Virus record (IMG/VR): IMGVR_UViG_3300050821_003470
Location: 1 to 54,594 of that record
DNA length: 54,594 bases
Direction: 5' to 3' (one strand)
Source: a virus
Of this stretch, positions 4,138 to 12,601 are shown in pieces. The notes under the pieces were generated by a model, which saw only the letters and a list, made by a program, of their open reading frames with translations, was not told the origin of the DNA and made no database searches. The translations under genes were made by a program, and so were the position numbers. Position 1 is the first letter of the stretch, and every line of letters begins with the position of its first letter.

Positions 4138-5187
4138 TCAAACCGCAACGGTCAAGGTAGCCATCTCAATAATTCTCCGCCATGCTGCTAGGCCGACCGC
4201 ACTCGTGTAATAGCCGCGGATGTAAGCATCGTTCCGCTGCGCGAGGTCGCGTCGCATCGGCTGAGACGATACCAAGGCGTCGAGCGACCCGAGCCACTCC
4301 TTCTCGTCATAGGCGGTGAGGATGCCCATATCGTTACGAGCCCGGTACTCGCGGTAGGGTCCAACCGACGAAGCGACCACCGGCCACCCGCAGGACCCGT
4401 ACTCCAGGATTTTCAGGGCGCTCTTTGACTGGTTGAAGATGTTGGGCACCAGCGGGGCTATGGCAACGTCCAACTCCAAGGACTTCAGCCTCTCAAAGTA
4501 GCGGTCCATGAAGGCGAACATCTGCTCCCCTGGGTCGGGGTCGATATAGGGGACGTACTCCCACGGAACGGCAGACAGGCTGGTGGGCGGCTCCTGGCCG
4601 AAAAAGACGAGTCTGACCTCTGGGTACTTAGCGCAGAGCTTCCGCAGGGGACGGGCGACGAGGGCAAGGTCCCCGCCGTGGGTAGACGACCCCGCGTATC
4701 CCACCCGAATCTCCCCCTCCCGCTTGGGAGCCCCGGTGATTTCAGTCGGCGACAACCGCTCGAATAGGGCATCCGGGATGAAGTTCTCCACGACCTCGAT
4801 GTCCGGCCGCCACTTGGCGTACTCAGAAGCTAACCTTCGGGTAGAGCAGGTGACGACGCTAGGAAGAGGGAGGGCCTCCTCGAAGAGTTTGGTCCCCCAC
4901 TTCCCCGTAGAGTACACCCCTCGGGCCTCCGGGTTGTGCTGATGTTGATGTAGGTTATCATCGAAGTCCACGACCACCGGCTTGCCTGCTTGCCTTAGCT
5001 CCTTGAGTAGGTCAAGCATCTCGGGGGTGGAGACTCGGGACATAAACACCAGGTCAGCGGAGCGGAACATCGCTCGGTCGATAGTGTCGGTGAACAGGAC
5101 GGTGTGCTCTGGCAGGCGGGAAAGCGGCATGATATTGCGCCAGTACGCCTGGCCGCGATCGTCACCTAAGGCAACAAGGATTCGCAT
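4138..5187 (-). CDS. Glycosyltransferase, GT-B fold (GT4-like)
   Basis: A 349-aa protein of usual length for one GT-B enzyme. The N-terminal domain is followed by a linker and a C-terminal nucleotide-sugar domain. The signature KSALKILEYGSCGWPVVASS (about residues 258-277) matches the E-x7-E region and PVV strand of GT4 enzymes. It would transfer a sugar to a phage or host glycan; the acceptor cannot be predicted. Start supported by GGAGG seven bases before ATG. It is divergent from the capsid gene and lies upstream of the tRNA array on the same strand. The genome has a second, unrelated GT-A enzyme at 48006. Confidence 0.88.
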   Translation of the reverse strand: MRILVALGDDRGQAYWRNIMPLSRLPEHTVLFTDTIDRAMFRSADLVFMSRVSTPEMLDLLKELRQAGKPVVVDFDDNLHQHQHNPEARGVYSTGKWGTKLFEEALPLPSVVTCSTRRLASEYAKWRPDIEVVENFIPDALFERLSPTEITGAPKREGEIRVGYAGSSTHGGDLALVARPLRKLCAKYPEVRLVFFGQEPPTSLSAVPWEYVPYIDPDPGEQMFAFMDRYFERLKSLELDVAIAPLVPNIFNQSKSALKILEYGSCGWPVVASSVGPYREYRARNDMGILTAYDEKEWLGSLDALVSSQPMRRDLAQRNDAYIRGYYTSAVGLAAWRRIIEMATLTVAV

Positions 5188-5430
5188 GGTATTCCTCCAT
5201 CGCTTGACTTTCGGGCGTGAGTACGCAATCCTTGGCGATAACGGATTCGGCCCGCAGCAAGCTCGGTCAAGCGCAAGCCCCGGAGCCTAAGCGGATACCC
5301 GAAACCACTAGCAGCCCTCAGGCGCGGACCTGACCGCTCACCCGGACAACCCCTCGCGGACCCGAGTTGGAGCGCAGATACTCCGAAGCATCGAGGACGA
5401 TAACTCGTCTTTTGCTTAGGAGTTTTGCCA
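5188..5430. other. Divergent intergenic region between glycosyltransferase and capsid genes
   Basis: 243 bp without a convincing gene. It must hold the start signals of the leftward glycosyltransferase unit and the rightward virion operon. I see both ribosome-binding sites (GGAGG for the leftward gene, TAGGAG for the capsid gene) and a short inverted repeat GGAG/CTCC near 5372-5387, but no consensus promoter I would defend. Confidence 0.5.
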
Positions 5431-6468
5431 ATGGCAGTACAATCCGGCTTGGGCGGATACGATCAGGAGAGTGCGGTCCTAGCTGAAGCGTTTGTTCCGT
5501 ATGTGACGGACAACGTTTTCCAATCGGCTCGCGTTCCCAAAATCGCTTACGACTCAGCCAGCCGCGTGGAAGAGGGGCGCTACCTTGCGCTTCCCTTGCT
5601 CACCGCGAAGAACCAGACAGCCCAAAGTTTCGGGCAGTACGACACGCTGGCTTCCGGCCCGCAGTCACTGCTCTCCGTAGCGGCCTTCCCCTGGTCATGG
5701 TATCAGGCAGCCGTTACCATCGACTATCAGACCCTCCGGTTGGTCCGGGGTCCGAATATGCGTGTGGACAACCTCACGCTGCAGGTCCAAGCCTGTATCG
5801 CTTCGCTCTCAGACCTCATCGCCAACGACCTGACGAACACGACGAAGGGCGCAAGTTCGCTCACCGGCTACCCGGCTCTGGGTGTTATCGAAGCCTCAGA
5901 CAACGGGCAGCTTTTCAACGTGTACGGCAACATCGCGAGAACCGGCACGAACAGCCTCGCCAACTGGCAGGGCAACGTCATCTCGCTGCCGACCAGCGGC
6001 CTGGGAAGCTCGACCAACGACACCTCTCGGGCACAGATGCTTCGTGAGTACACGGCCTGCGTCATCGGTGACGCCGCTCCAACACACATCTTCTGTCACC
6101 AGCAAGCGGTGTCGTCCTACATCTTCACCCTCGACAGCCAGATTCGGGTAAGCCCTGGCGACTCGGCAAACCCGTACACCGGCAACCCGCATCTTCTTGG
6201 TGCAGAGGTCGTGGGCGATAACCACTTCACCGTCACGACCAACGTGTCAGGTGGTAGCACCTATCTAGGGTACACCTACTACTTCCTGAACATGAACCAC
6301 ACCCGGATGCAATACTTCGGGTTCAAGGGCTTCGACTACGTTCCGTGGATTGACACGCCCAACGTTCTCTCTAAGACAAGCCGTTATGTTATCGCCTTCC
6401 AGTTCGCTTCAGACGAACCGCGTCTGAACGGTTGGTACGGCTCAATTAACGATCTGAGCAACCTGTGA
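5431..6468 (+). CDS. Major capsid protein (HK97-like, inferred)
   Basis: A 345-aa protein. Downstream of terminase, portal and scaffold in the circular map, of expected capsid size, with blocks such as SWYQAAVTIDYQTLRLVRGP and the C-terminal SRYVIAFQFASDEPRLNGW that resemble HK97-fold capsid proteins of short-tailed phages. ATG 5431 is chosen over an in-frame TTG at 5425 because AGGAG lies 8 nt before it. First gene of the long plus-strand virion operon. The family call rests on context and general resemblance. Confidence 0.75.
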   Translation: MAVQSGLGGYDQESAVLAEAFVPYVTDNVFQSARVPKIAYDSASRVEEGRYLALPLLTAKNQTAQSFGQYDTLASGPQSLLSVAAFPWSWYQAAVTIDYQTLRLVRGPNMRVDNLTLQVQACIASLSDLIANDLTNTTKGASSLTGYPALGVIEASDNGQLFNVYGNIARTGTNSLANWQGNVISLPTSGLGSSTNDTSRAQMLREYTACVIGDAAPTHIFCHQQAVSSYIFTLDSQIRVSPGDSANPYTGNPHLLGAEVVGDNHFTVTTNVSGGSTYLGYTYYFLNMNHTRMQYFGFKGFDYVPWIDTPNVLSKTSRYVIAFQFASDEPRLNGWYGSINDLSNL

Positions 6469-6483
6469 GGCTAGGAGGATAAA

Positions 6484-6714
6484 ATGAGTATGACAAGAGG
6501 ACGCCCTGGCAGCCCGAAGGTTCGCAAGGGGAGAGCAGTCGGTCCTGACTATCCTGATGGCAAGTTCGCTGTTCCGATGAACGCGGACATCGACAGCCCA
6601 TTCGGTGACGCACGGGACGACAAAGCGATGCAATCCGAAGCCGGGTTGCAGTTCGAGGGCGGTGGCGCACCGCTCGAAAAAGGCCGCTACAACGAACTCT
6701 GGGATGGGAAGTGA
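6484..6714 (+). CDS. Small hypothetical head-region protein (76 aa)
   Basis: Begins at an ATG with a strong AGGAGG 7 nt upstream, straight after the capsid gene. Hydrophilic, with a basic N-terminus (RGRPGSPKVRKGRAVG) and an acidic middle; probably unstructured. Not recognised. It may be a minor head component. Confidence 0.75.
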   Translation: MSMTRGRPGSPKVRKGRAVGPDYPDGKFAVPMNADIDSPFGDARDDKAMQSEAGLQFEGGGAPLEKGRYNELWDGK

Positions 6715-7169
6715 GCCTGATGCCAACTGAAATCGACAACGCTTGGGCGGCCGGAATCATGGATGGCGAAGGCTATGCGTGTCTGATTCAATTTCCTCAG
6801 CGGGAAGGCACTTCATGGGCCGGACACGTTGGGGTGAACAACACTGACCCGCGTATGCTTCGCAAGCTTCAAGAGTGCTACGGAGGGAAAATAAGTAGGA
6901 TGAGTGAGCCGCCAACCTACGCTAAAATCAAGGGTAATAAGCCGGTGTTTACTTGGCGGCTAAACGGACGCTTCGCGGAACCATTCCTGAGAATGATTCT
7001 CCCGCACCTGGTTTGCAAGAAAGACCAGGCGGAAGTTTACCTTCTCTACGTGGAAACTTTGCGGCCGAAGAAGTACAGCTTCGCTAGAAAGACAGACGAT
7101 AACACAATATCTGAGCGGAGGGCCATGTACGAAAGCCTCCGTGCTTTGAAGGCTGAGGTACACGCATAA
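6711..7169 (+). CDS. LAGLIDADG-type homing endonuclease
   Basis: A 152-aa protein with one LAGLIDADG-like motif near the N-terminus (WAAGIMDGEGYACL) and the usual following strand/helix (VNNTDPRMLRKLQECYGGKI). Single-motif enzymes act as homodimers cutting long DNA sites. Free-standing: it overlaps the preceding stop (GTG at 6711, or ATG at 6720) and the next start (TAATG), with no intron or intein around it, so it is probably a selfish gene inserted between head genes. Confidence 0.88.
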   Translation: MSLMPTEIDNAWAAGIMDGEGYACLIQFPQREGTSWAGHVGVNNTDPRMLRKLQECYGGKISRMSEPPTYAKIKGNKPVFTWRLNGRFAEPFLRMILPHLVCKKDQAEVYLLYVETLRPKKYSFARKTDDNTISERRAMYESLRALKAEVHA

Positions 7170-8437
7170 TGGCACTGCTTCAATTATGGAACATCAACAT
7201 GGCGTCGGGAAACCCGTCATCGCTGACGAGTATTCTCCCGGGCGGCGCAGGCGGTAACGCGGTTGCAGGGACCACGCCGGTTCCGATGGTCGGCCTGCCA
7301 ACGGCAGAACCGCTCGACCGTTCGTGCAACGACCAGACCCCAGCGTATGTCGCAGCCAACGGAGCCATTCAAGGGAACCTCGTGGTTCTTCCTTACGGGC
7401 TTCCCGCTGGTATCACCAGCAACAGCGGCGGCGGCTACTGGAGCCTGTCTCAGTTCTACGCTCGCCAGCACGCGCCGCTCTCTTACGGTATCGTGAACGT
7501 CAGCCAAAATAGCGGTATCGGCCAAGAGTTGTTCGTCTGCTGCAACGGGCCAGTCGAGGCGCTTTGCACGACCACGACCAACGCGATTGCGGTTGGAACG
7601 TGGCTCTGCGCGGATGGCCTGGGGAACCTTACGGCCTTCCAACCACCGAGTGCTGCCCCGACTCCGACCATTACCCCGGTTGGTACGTCCGGTTCCACGA
7701 CCTACTCTTACGGGCTCGTTGCCGTTGGGGCAGATGGGACCGTTTCGACCATCACTACGGCCACGACGGCTGGCGGAAACGCTACGCTATCGAACTCGAA
7801 CTACAACCAAATCTCGTGGACTTCGGTAGCAGATGGTTCGACGTACATCATCGTGAGAACGTCGTCTGCCGGTACGCCTTCTACGGTTGGTGTTATCGGG
7901 CAAGTCTCAGCCGCGGATGGAACGTTCAACGATACGGGGCTGGCGATCGAGCCGAACACCTCGGCAACGCAGTTCTTCCAACGCTTGGCGGCACCGTCTG
8001 CGCCCACGGTCACGACCTCGGGCACGGCCGGTACGACTTCGTACAGCTACAAGATAACGGCGGTCGCTCCTAACGGGGTCTACTCGGCGGAATCTACGGC
8101 TGGTACGGTGTCTACCGGAAACGCCACGCTCGGAGCCGTGAACTACAACCACATCACCTGGAGCGCGGTAACGGGCGCGGTCCTGTACGTCATCGACCGG
8201 ACGGCTTCGGCCGGCACGCCGAGCACGTTAGGAACCATCGGGTACTTCTCGGTAACGCCGGGTTCGTCTCCGACCTACGCCTTCAACGATACGGGCCTTG
8301 CGGCCACGGCGTACACGGCGGTAACAGCGCCGTTTGCGACTCCGCCTGCGGGTTCCGTCCTGGCGATTTCGCTGGGAGTTCTTGCGGCAAGCACGAGTAC
8401 ACCTACGCTCGTCAACGTGTGGTGTGGCGGGTTCTAG
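7169..8437 (+). CDS. Decoration-like head protein with two tandem Ig/Fn3-like inserts
   Basis: A 422-aa protein. Residues 1-155 and the last 35 (GSVLAISLGVLAAS...) look like two halves of one beta-barrel capsid decoration domain. Between them lie two tandem repeats of about 100 aa, each with (T)YSYxxxAV, NYNxIxW, YIIxRT/YVIDRT, SAGTPST and FNDTGLA, typical of Ig/fibronectin-III-like phage modules that bind host-surface or environmental glycans. It directly follows the LAGLIDADG gene. No signal peptide. The decoration role is inferred from position and layout. Confidence 0.65.
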   Translation: MALLQLWNINMASGNPSSLTSILPGGAGGNAVAGTTPVPMVGLPTAEPLDRSCNDQTPAYVAANGAIQGNLVVLPYGLPAGITSNSGGGYWSLSQFYARQHAPLSYGIVNVSQNSGIGQELFVCCNGPVEALCTTTTNAIAVGTWLCADGLGNLTAFQPPSAAPTPTITPVGTSGSTTYSYGLVAVGADGTVSTITTATTAGGNATLSNSNYNQISWTSVADGSTYIIVRTSSAGTPSTVGVIGQVSAADGTFNDTGLAIEPNTSATQFFQRLAAPSAPTVTTSGTAGTTSYSYKITAVAPNGVYSAESTAGTVSTGNATLGAVNYNHITWSAVTGAVLYVIDRTASAGTPSTLGTIGYFSVTPGSSPTYAFNDTGLAATAYTAVTAPFATPPAGSVLAISLGVLAASTSTPTLVNVWCGGF

Positions 8438-8451
8438 TCCAGAGACAGGTT

Positions 8452-8494
8452 AGGGCGCTCGTTCGTCTCCACAGCGCCCTTCCTTTCATTGTTT
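8452..8494 (+). terminator. Candidate terminator after the decoration gene
   Basis: An 8-bp perfect stem (8452-8459 with 8473-8480) with a 13-nt loop, followed by a T-rich stretch. It may limit read-through so that the head genes before it are made in excess. Confidence 0.5.
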
Positions 8495-8517
8495 ACGAGA
8501 CGGTTTAAGGAGGAACT

Positions 8518-9333
8518 ATGCCTACACTCACAGCCGAACAGCAACGCACCGCCGACCTGCAACGTATGGGTCGCGACACGCGGCCCGGACACCAGTGGCA
8601 GCCCGGCGCACAGACGCCTGAAGCCGACGTTATCCAAGCGCTCAACTCTTCACCGCTCGGTACGTTAGCAGGCGAAGCCAATCTTCAGACCCCGTTCAAC
8701 GCCACGCCTCGCACCCCGAACGTCTACGTCGTGAACCACTCGCGCAAGAAGGTTCGCCGGGTATGCGTCGTTCCGGTTTCAAGTCTGAGCGGAGCCGAAG
8801 AAGCGCTCATGTACCACAGCGAAAAGGACGGCGAGAAGTGCAAGGGTGCCAAGGAATGCAAAGGGGCAGAGTACCGGCAGACCTTCGGTAACGCCGAGAA
8901 CCTTTACAAAGCCGCCGTGCGTAGAGACATGAGCATCTACGAGGACAAGATTGAAGCGGTATTCTTCACCATTAACTTCGCTGGTATCAAGTACAGCATC
9001 GAACCGGCAACCGAAGCCGACCCGGACAACCCCCCGGTAGAGAAGATTCCCGAAGGCGCGTGGGACCTGTACTGCGGGAACTACGAACGGATGCACTCTA
9101 CGCTTCCCGATGGACGCCCGGACAGCAAGGCGATCGGTGAGGAAGTTCAGCGGTTGGCTTTGAGATGGTCGCGCAAGCACAATCCGGTGTGGATTATCAC
9201 CGACGACGGCGCAGCCGACCCGAACAAGAATCCGTTTGGGTTCGTAGAGTTCATTCGCGAGATTCCGAAGGAAGCTCCGATTCGCGTTGACGGTAAGTTT
9301 GTGTCCGCGATGGAACTGGCGGAAGTCGAGTAA
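8518..9333 (+). CDS. Hypothetical virion-region protein (271 aa)
   Basis: Preceded by TAAGGAGG. The first 60 residues are polar; residues 65-150 include a Lys/Cys patch (EKCKGAKECKGAEYR); the C-terminal half is mixed alpha/beta. No family recognised. Position between decoration and connector genes suggests a head or neck protein. Confidence 0.75.
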   Translation: MPTLTAEQQRTADLQRMGRDTRPGHQWQPGAQTPEADVIQALNSSPLGTLAGEANLQTPFNATPRTPNVYVVNHSRKKVRRVCVVPVSSLSGAEEALMYHSEKDGEKCKGAKECKGAEYRQTFGNAENLYKAAVRRDMSIYEDKIEAVFFTINFAGIKYSIEPATEADPDNPPVEKIPEGAWDLYCGNYERMHSTLPDGRPDSKAIGEEVQRLALRWSRKHNPVWIITDDGAADPNKNPFGFVEFIREIPKEAPIRVDGKFVSAMELAEVE

Positions 9334-9599
9334 TGGCCCGTAAAAAGTTCGCGCTTACGAGCATTGTTGACATTCCTCCCGATGAGCGCAAGCGCGGACC
9401 ATTAACTTCTGACGACCGCGACTGGTGGAGTTCCAACGACCCGACCAGGGGTGGAAGCATCGAGTGTTCCGGCGTGCTTGGCGACCAGCCAGGGCGTGTC
9501 CTTGGCGTCCGTACCGTCAATGCCCGTGAACTCAACCGTAACCCTTACGATGTAGGCTCAAACGGTGAGGACAACGATGAGCACCAAAAAGCGCAGTAA
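9333..9599 (+). CDS. Small hypothetical protein (88 aa)
   Basis: Starts in a TAATG overlap with the previous gene. Hydrophilic, with a basic N-terminus (MARKKFAL) and an Asn/Asp-rich end. Overlaps the next gene by 23 bp. Not recognised. Confidence 0.65.
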   Translation: MARKKFALTSIVDIPPDERKRGPLTSDDRDWWSSNDPTRGGSIECSGVLGDQPGRVLGVRTVNARELNRNPYDVGSNGEDNDEHQKAQ

Positions 9600-9798
9600 A
9601 GGCAAGTGGCTTCAGTCTGCCCGCGAGCGCATGGACGAGAAAGGCTCGAAGGGTTCCTACGGCCATAAAACCATCAAGCAGATGAAGAAAGATAAGGCCA
9701 AGGGCGGCGCTATCGGCAAGAAGGCCAACTTCGCCCTCAATGCCCGTAAGTTCAAGCACGGTGGTAAAAAGGGCGGCCGTAAGGGCTCGCGGCGGTAA
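9577..9798 (+). CDS. Small Lys/Gly-rich basic protein (73 aa)
   Basis: ATG 9577 gives MSTKKRSKGKWLQSARERMD; the tail is FKHGGKKGGRKGSRR. Extremely basic and low in hydrophobics, like DNA- or RNA-coating peptides. The same kind of tail occurs in the 40-aa protein at 52884 and in the next gene. It probably helps condense or neutralise packaged DNA (inference). Confidence 0.7.
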   Translation: MSTKKRSKGKWLQSARERMDEKGSKGSYGHKTIKQMKKDKAKGGAIGKKANFALNARKFKHGGKKGGRKGSRR

Positions 9799-9804
9799 TG
9801 CTGC

Positions 9805-9981
9805 GTGCCGTTTCAATCTCAAGCTCAGGAGCGTTGGGCCTTCGGGACCGGGCAACCGTTCGCGAAGAAATGGGCGGATATAACCGACCAAAAGCGCTTG
9901 CCTAAGCGCAAGCGTAAGACGAACAAGCGCCACAAGAAGAAGGCGTCTCGCAAGCATTCCCGTAGGATGGCTCGCCGTTGA
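9805..9981 (+). CDS. Small basic protein with a FxSxAQxRWxF N-terminus (58 aa)
   Basis: GTG start 9805. The N-terminus MPFQSQAQERWAFGTGQPFA followed by KKWADIT and KRLPKRKR is a pattern I recognise from many phage genomes, where it occurs as a short conserved protein of unknown role. The C-terminus is almost all Lys/Arg/His. Its stop overlaps the TTG start of the adaptor gene. Third Lys/Arg-rich small protein of the head cluster. Confidence 0.75.
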   Translation: MPFQSQAQERWAFGTGQPFAKKWADITDQKRLPKRKRKTNKRHKKKASRKHSRRMARR

Positions 9982-10697
9982 GCACCCCGATTGGTTACAG
10001 CGGTTCGTCCGCTATCGCTATGTGCCGCGCCCGGACAAACGAGTACACGGCACAGCCGGACGCCTCCGTTCTGACGTTTCTAAATGCTGCCGTTGAACAA
10101 GTGGAGGGCGAACTGGGGGCAATTCGCCTGTACCTTCCGTATGACGTTACGCCAGGCCAGCAGATTCTAAACCTTAACCCCGATGTGCAGGACGTTTACT
10201 CGATGAGCTTTTCAACGGGACCACTAACGCCAGCACCGTCAACGGCAATAGTTTATCCTATGTTTGAATTGGAGCCGCAGACGTTTATGCAGACGGCAGC
10301 GGGTTTTCCCGGCGTGGGTGCCGGGCCTCCTACCTGGTGGTGTCCGTACAACGATGCTTCAAACGTAATGTCCATTCAAGTTTATCCTCCATGTATGCTA
10401 GGGCAGTTGAACGTGTACTATCGCGGTCGCCCGCAACTGTGGGCCGATACGACCGTGAACTCGTCAACGAACCTCGATACGCTTTCGCAAGAAGCGTGTA
10501 TTCTGTGGACCTGTTGCCGAATGCTTGAAGCGGTGCAACGCGGCGACGAGAGCAAGGATATTTTTCAGCCTCAGTTTGAAACCGTAATTACCAAGCTCAA
10601 AGATTCGATGGCTCGTCGTTCCGTTCCCAAACAAGGGCGCGTGACCGACGTTAACGCCTATTCGTATCCAACGACTACTCCGTGGTGGCTAAACTAA
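9978..10697 (+). CDS. Head-tail adaptor protein
   Basis: A 239-aa, mostly helical protein (LTFLNAAVEQVEGELGAIRL; LSQEACILWTCCRMLEAVQR) with the size and composition of short-tailed phage adaptors that join portal to tail nozzle. TTG start overlapping the previous stop, and TAATG coupling to the nozzle gene. Assignment is from gene order (adaptor just before nozzle) plus general resemblance. Confidence 0.65.
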   Translation: MSTPIGYSGSSAIAMCRARTNEYTAQPDASVLTFLNAAVEQVEGELGAIRLYLPYDVTPGQQILNLNPDVQDVYSMSFSTGPLTPAPSTAIVYPMFELEPQTFMQTAAGFPGVGAGPPTWWCPYNDASNVMSIQVYPPCMLGQLNVYYRGRPQLWADTTVNSSTNLDTLSQEACILWTCCRMLEAVQRGDESKDIFQPQFETVITKLKDSMARRSVPKQGRVTDVNAYSYPTTTPWWLN

Positions 10698-12601
10698 TGC
10701 CATTTCAACGCTATGGCAAGATGCGTCGCGACACGGCAGGGCAACTCGACTTCGGGGTTTACGATTTCTCCGGAGGGCTCAACGTGAAGTCCGCCCCTCA
10801 AGCCTTAGCTGATAACGAACTGACGCAGGCGCTTAATGGCTACCTCCGCATGGATGGCGGCTTTGAATCTCGTCGTGGCTTGAACTTGTACCAAACGCTA
10901 CCATCTCGTGACCCAGTGCAAGGGCTGTTTCGCTTCTATCAAAACGTCGTCGCCGGCAAAAACGTTATTGTCAGAGAGACGCTCGCCCAATGCGGTGGTA
11001 TCCTCTACAACCTTGACTCAAAGGCCGTGCTTGGGACTCTAAGCGCGAAGGCCGAGGACGCGCCGTGGAGCATTACGATCGCCTCTGACCCGCAAGCCAA
11101 CCCCCGCCCGATGACCAACGAAGCCGGACTTACGGATGTTGCGGTGATATGCACGGGTGAAGCGGAAAGCGGAATCTCCGGTAGCCCTCATGGGCCGTTC
11201 ATCTATGACGGGTACACTTTGTACCATCCTTCAGGTTGGAATAACGCCAGAGGTGCGAGGTGGTGCGTTCTTGTCAACGGCGTCGTGTGGTTTGGGGGGA
11301 TTCCCAACTTCCCAACTCAGGTAATGTCCACGGGTTCCGGTCAAGTGCAGGGCGATTCGTTTGAGAAGATTGCCGGGTACAGCATCTTTGACTTCGGGCA
11401 GCCGGTAGTTGGTTTGAGCGCGGTAGGTAGCGGCGCACAGGCAATGCTTTGCGTTGGTCTGCCCAGTGGGTTCTCTCTCATCTATGGAACCGGCCCTGCG
11501 AACTATACGCAGCAGGACGTTCCGATGGATAACGACGGAGTAGCCTGCGGGTACGCCATGCAAAGCGTTAACGGTATCCAGTACCTTCTCGGAAACAACA
11601 ACGCCTATTCGTTCACCCCTAGTACGAGCCTCACGAGCCAATCGCTAAATCCGCTGTCTACGAAGGTGCAGCCGTGGATTACGGACGACCCGTTCGTTAC
11701 CGGCTACCCCATGCAGGGTACGCGGCAGAACTTCTTTGCGTTTACCTACTACGACCGCTACCATATCGTGTACTCATCGGCCAACGCTAACGTCCTCGAT
11801 ACGTTGCTCGTCTACGACACAAACATTCAGGGTTGGACGGTGCTGTCACTCGGCGAGCCGATATGTTGCGCCACGTTGGTGAACGCTCCTGGCGACCCGT
11901 CCCCTTCGGCCTGTCTCGTTGGCGGGACTGATGGAAGGGTTTACACCTGGGACCCGTATGTCGGGCAGGACAACTCTCTCTGGAACGTATCGGCGTGGGA
12001 CGGTGCTCTCTGGGACGATACGACCACGAACAGCGATAACGGCGCTACGATTCAAACGTGGATAGCCACGAAGTTCTTTAAGGTTGGCGAGCCGGGCACC
12101 GTTAAGACGTTGCACCGTATCTACCCTGAGATTATCTACCCCATCTCATTTGGTGGGACGGCGACGGTTCAAACCGACTACGCTCAGGAATCGGCGTTCA
12201 CAGCGGCGGTCTACGCAACTCAGGTCAGCGGAGCGTTGTGGGACGTATCGACTTGGGACCAAGCGTTCTGGCAATCCATCCCTGCGGCTCGTTCGTCATG
12301 GAACGCGCCTGCATCGCGTATTGACGTATTCTCATTGCTGCCGAATAACATCGGCAACTTCTTGGTATGGAACCTCGGTAAGTGGAACCAAGCTCCCTGG
12401 GGTTCCGTACCACTCCCATTCATTCAAGCTCCAGGTATCCAAGCCGAAGCGTTCTCCTTCGGAATGCAAAGCGGTATCGGCACTGGCGGAGGTATCTGGG
12501 ACTTATCAACTTGGGACAACGCAACCTGGGCGGTGAGCGACCAACTCCCCTGGGTTTTAAGCGGGCTTACCGGAAGTTTTGGACAGGGCGGTAAACGCTA
12601 G
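10697..12601 (+). CDS. Tail nozzle / DNA-stabilisation protein with W-D-x-S-x-W-D repeats
   Basis: A 634-aa protein. The start GGLNVKSAPQALADNELTQA resembles short-tailed phage nozzle/hub proteins (P22 gp10-like, T7 gp12-like), which plug the tail with a beta-propeller body. ATG 10697 is favoured by its TAATG overlap; an in-frame GTG lies at 10682. The C-terminal third has four copies of a tryptophan motif: LWNVSAWDGALW, LWDVSTWDQAFW, VWNLGKWNQAPW, IWDLSTWDNATW. They probably form successive blades or surface-binding sites. Confidence 0.75.
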   Translation: MPFQRYGKMRRDTAGQLDFGVYDFSGGLNVKSAPQALADNELTQALNGYLRMDGGFESRRGLNLYQTLPSRDPVQGLFRFYQNVVAGKNVIVRETLAQCGGILYNLDSKAVLGTLSAKAEDAPWSITIASDPQANPRPMTNEAGLTDVAVICTGEAESGISGSPHGPFIYDGYTLYHPSGWNNARGARWCVLVNGVVWFGGIPNFPTQVMSTGSGQVQGDSFEKIAGYSIFDFGQPVVGLSAVGSGAQAMLCVGLPSGFSLIYGTGPANYTQQDVPMDNDGVACGYAMQSVNGIQYLLGNNNAYSFTPSTSLTSQSLNPLSTKVQPWITDDPFVTGYPMQGTRQNFFAFTYYDRYHIVYSSANANVLDTLLVYDTNIQGWTVLSLGEPICCATLVNAPGDPSPSACLVGGTDGRVYTWDPYVGQDNSLWNVSAWDGALWDDTTTNSDNGATIQTWIATKFFKVGEPGTVKTLHRIYPEIIYPISFGGTATVQTDYAQESAFTAAVYATQVSGALWDVSTWDQAFWQSIPAARSSWNAPASRIDVFSLLPNNIGNFLVWNLGKWNQAPWGSVPLPFIQAPGIQAEAFSFGMQSGIGTGGGIWDLSTWDNATWAVSDQLPWVLSGLTGSFGQGGKR

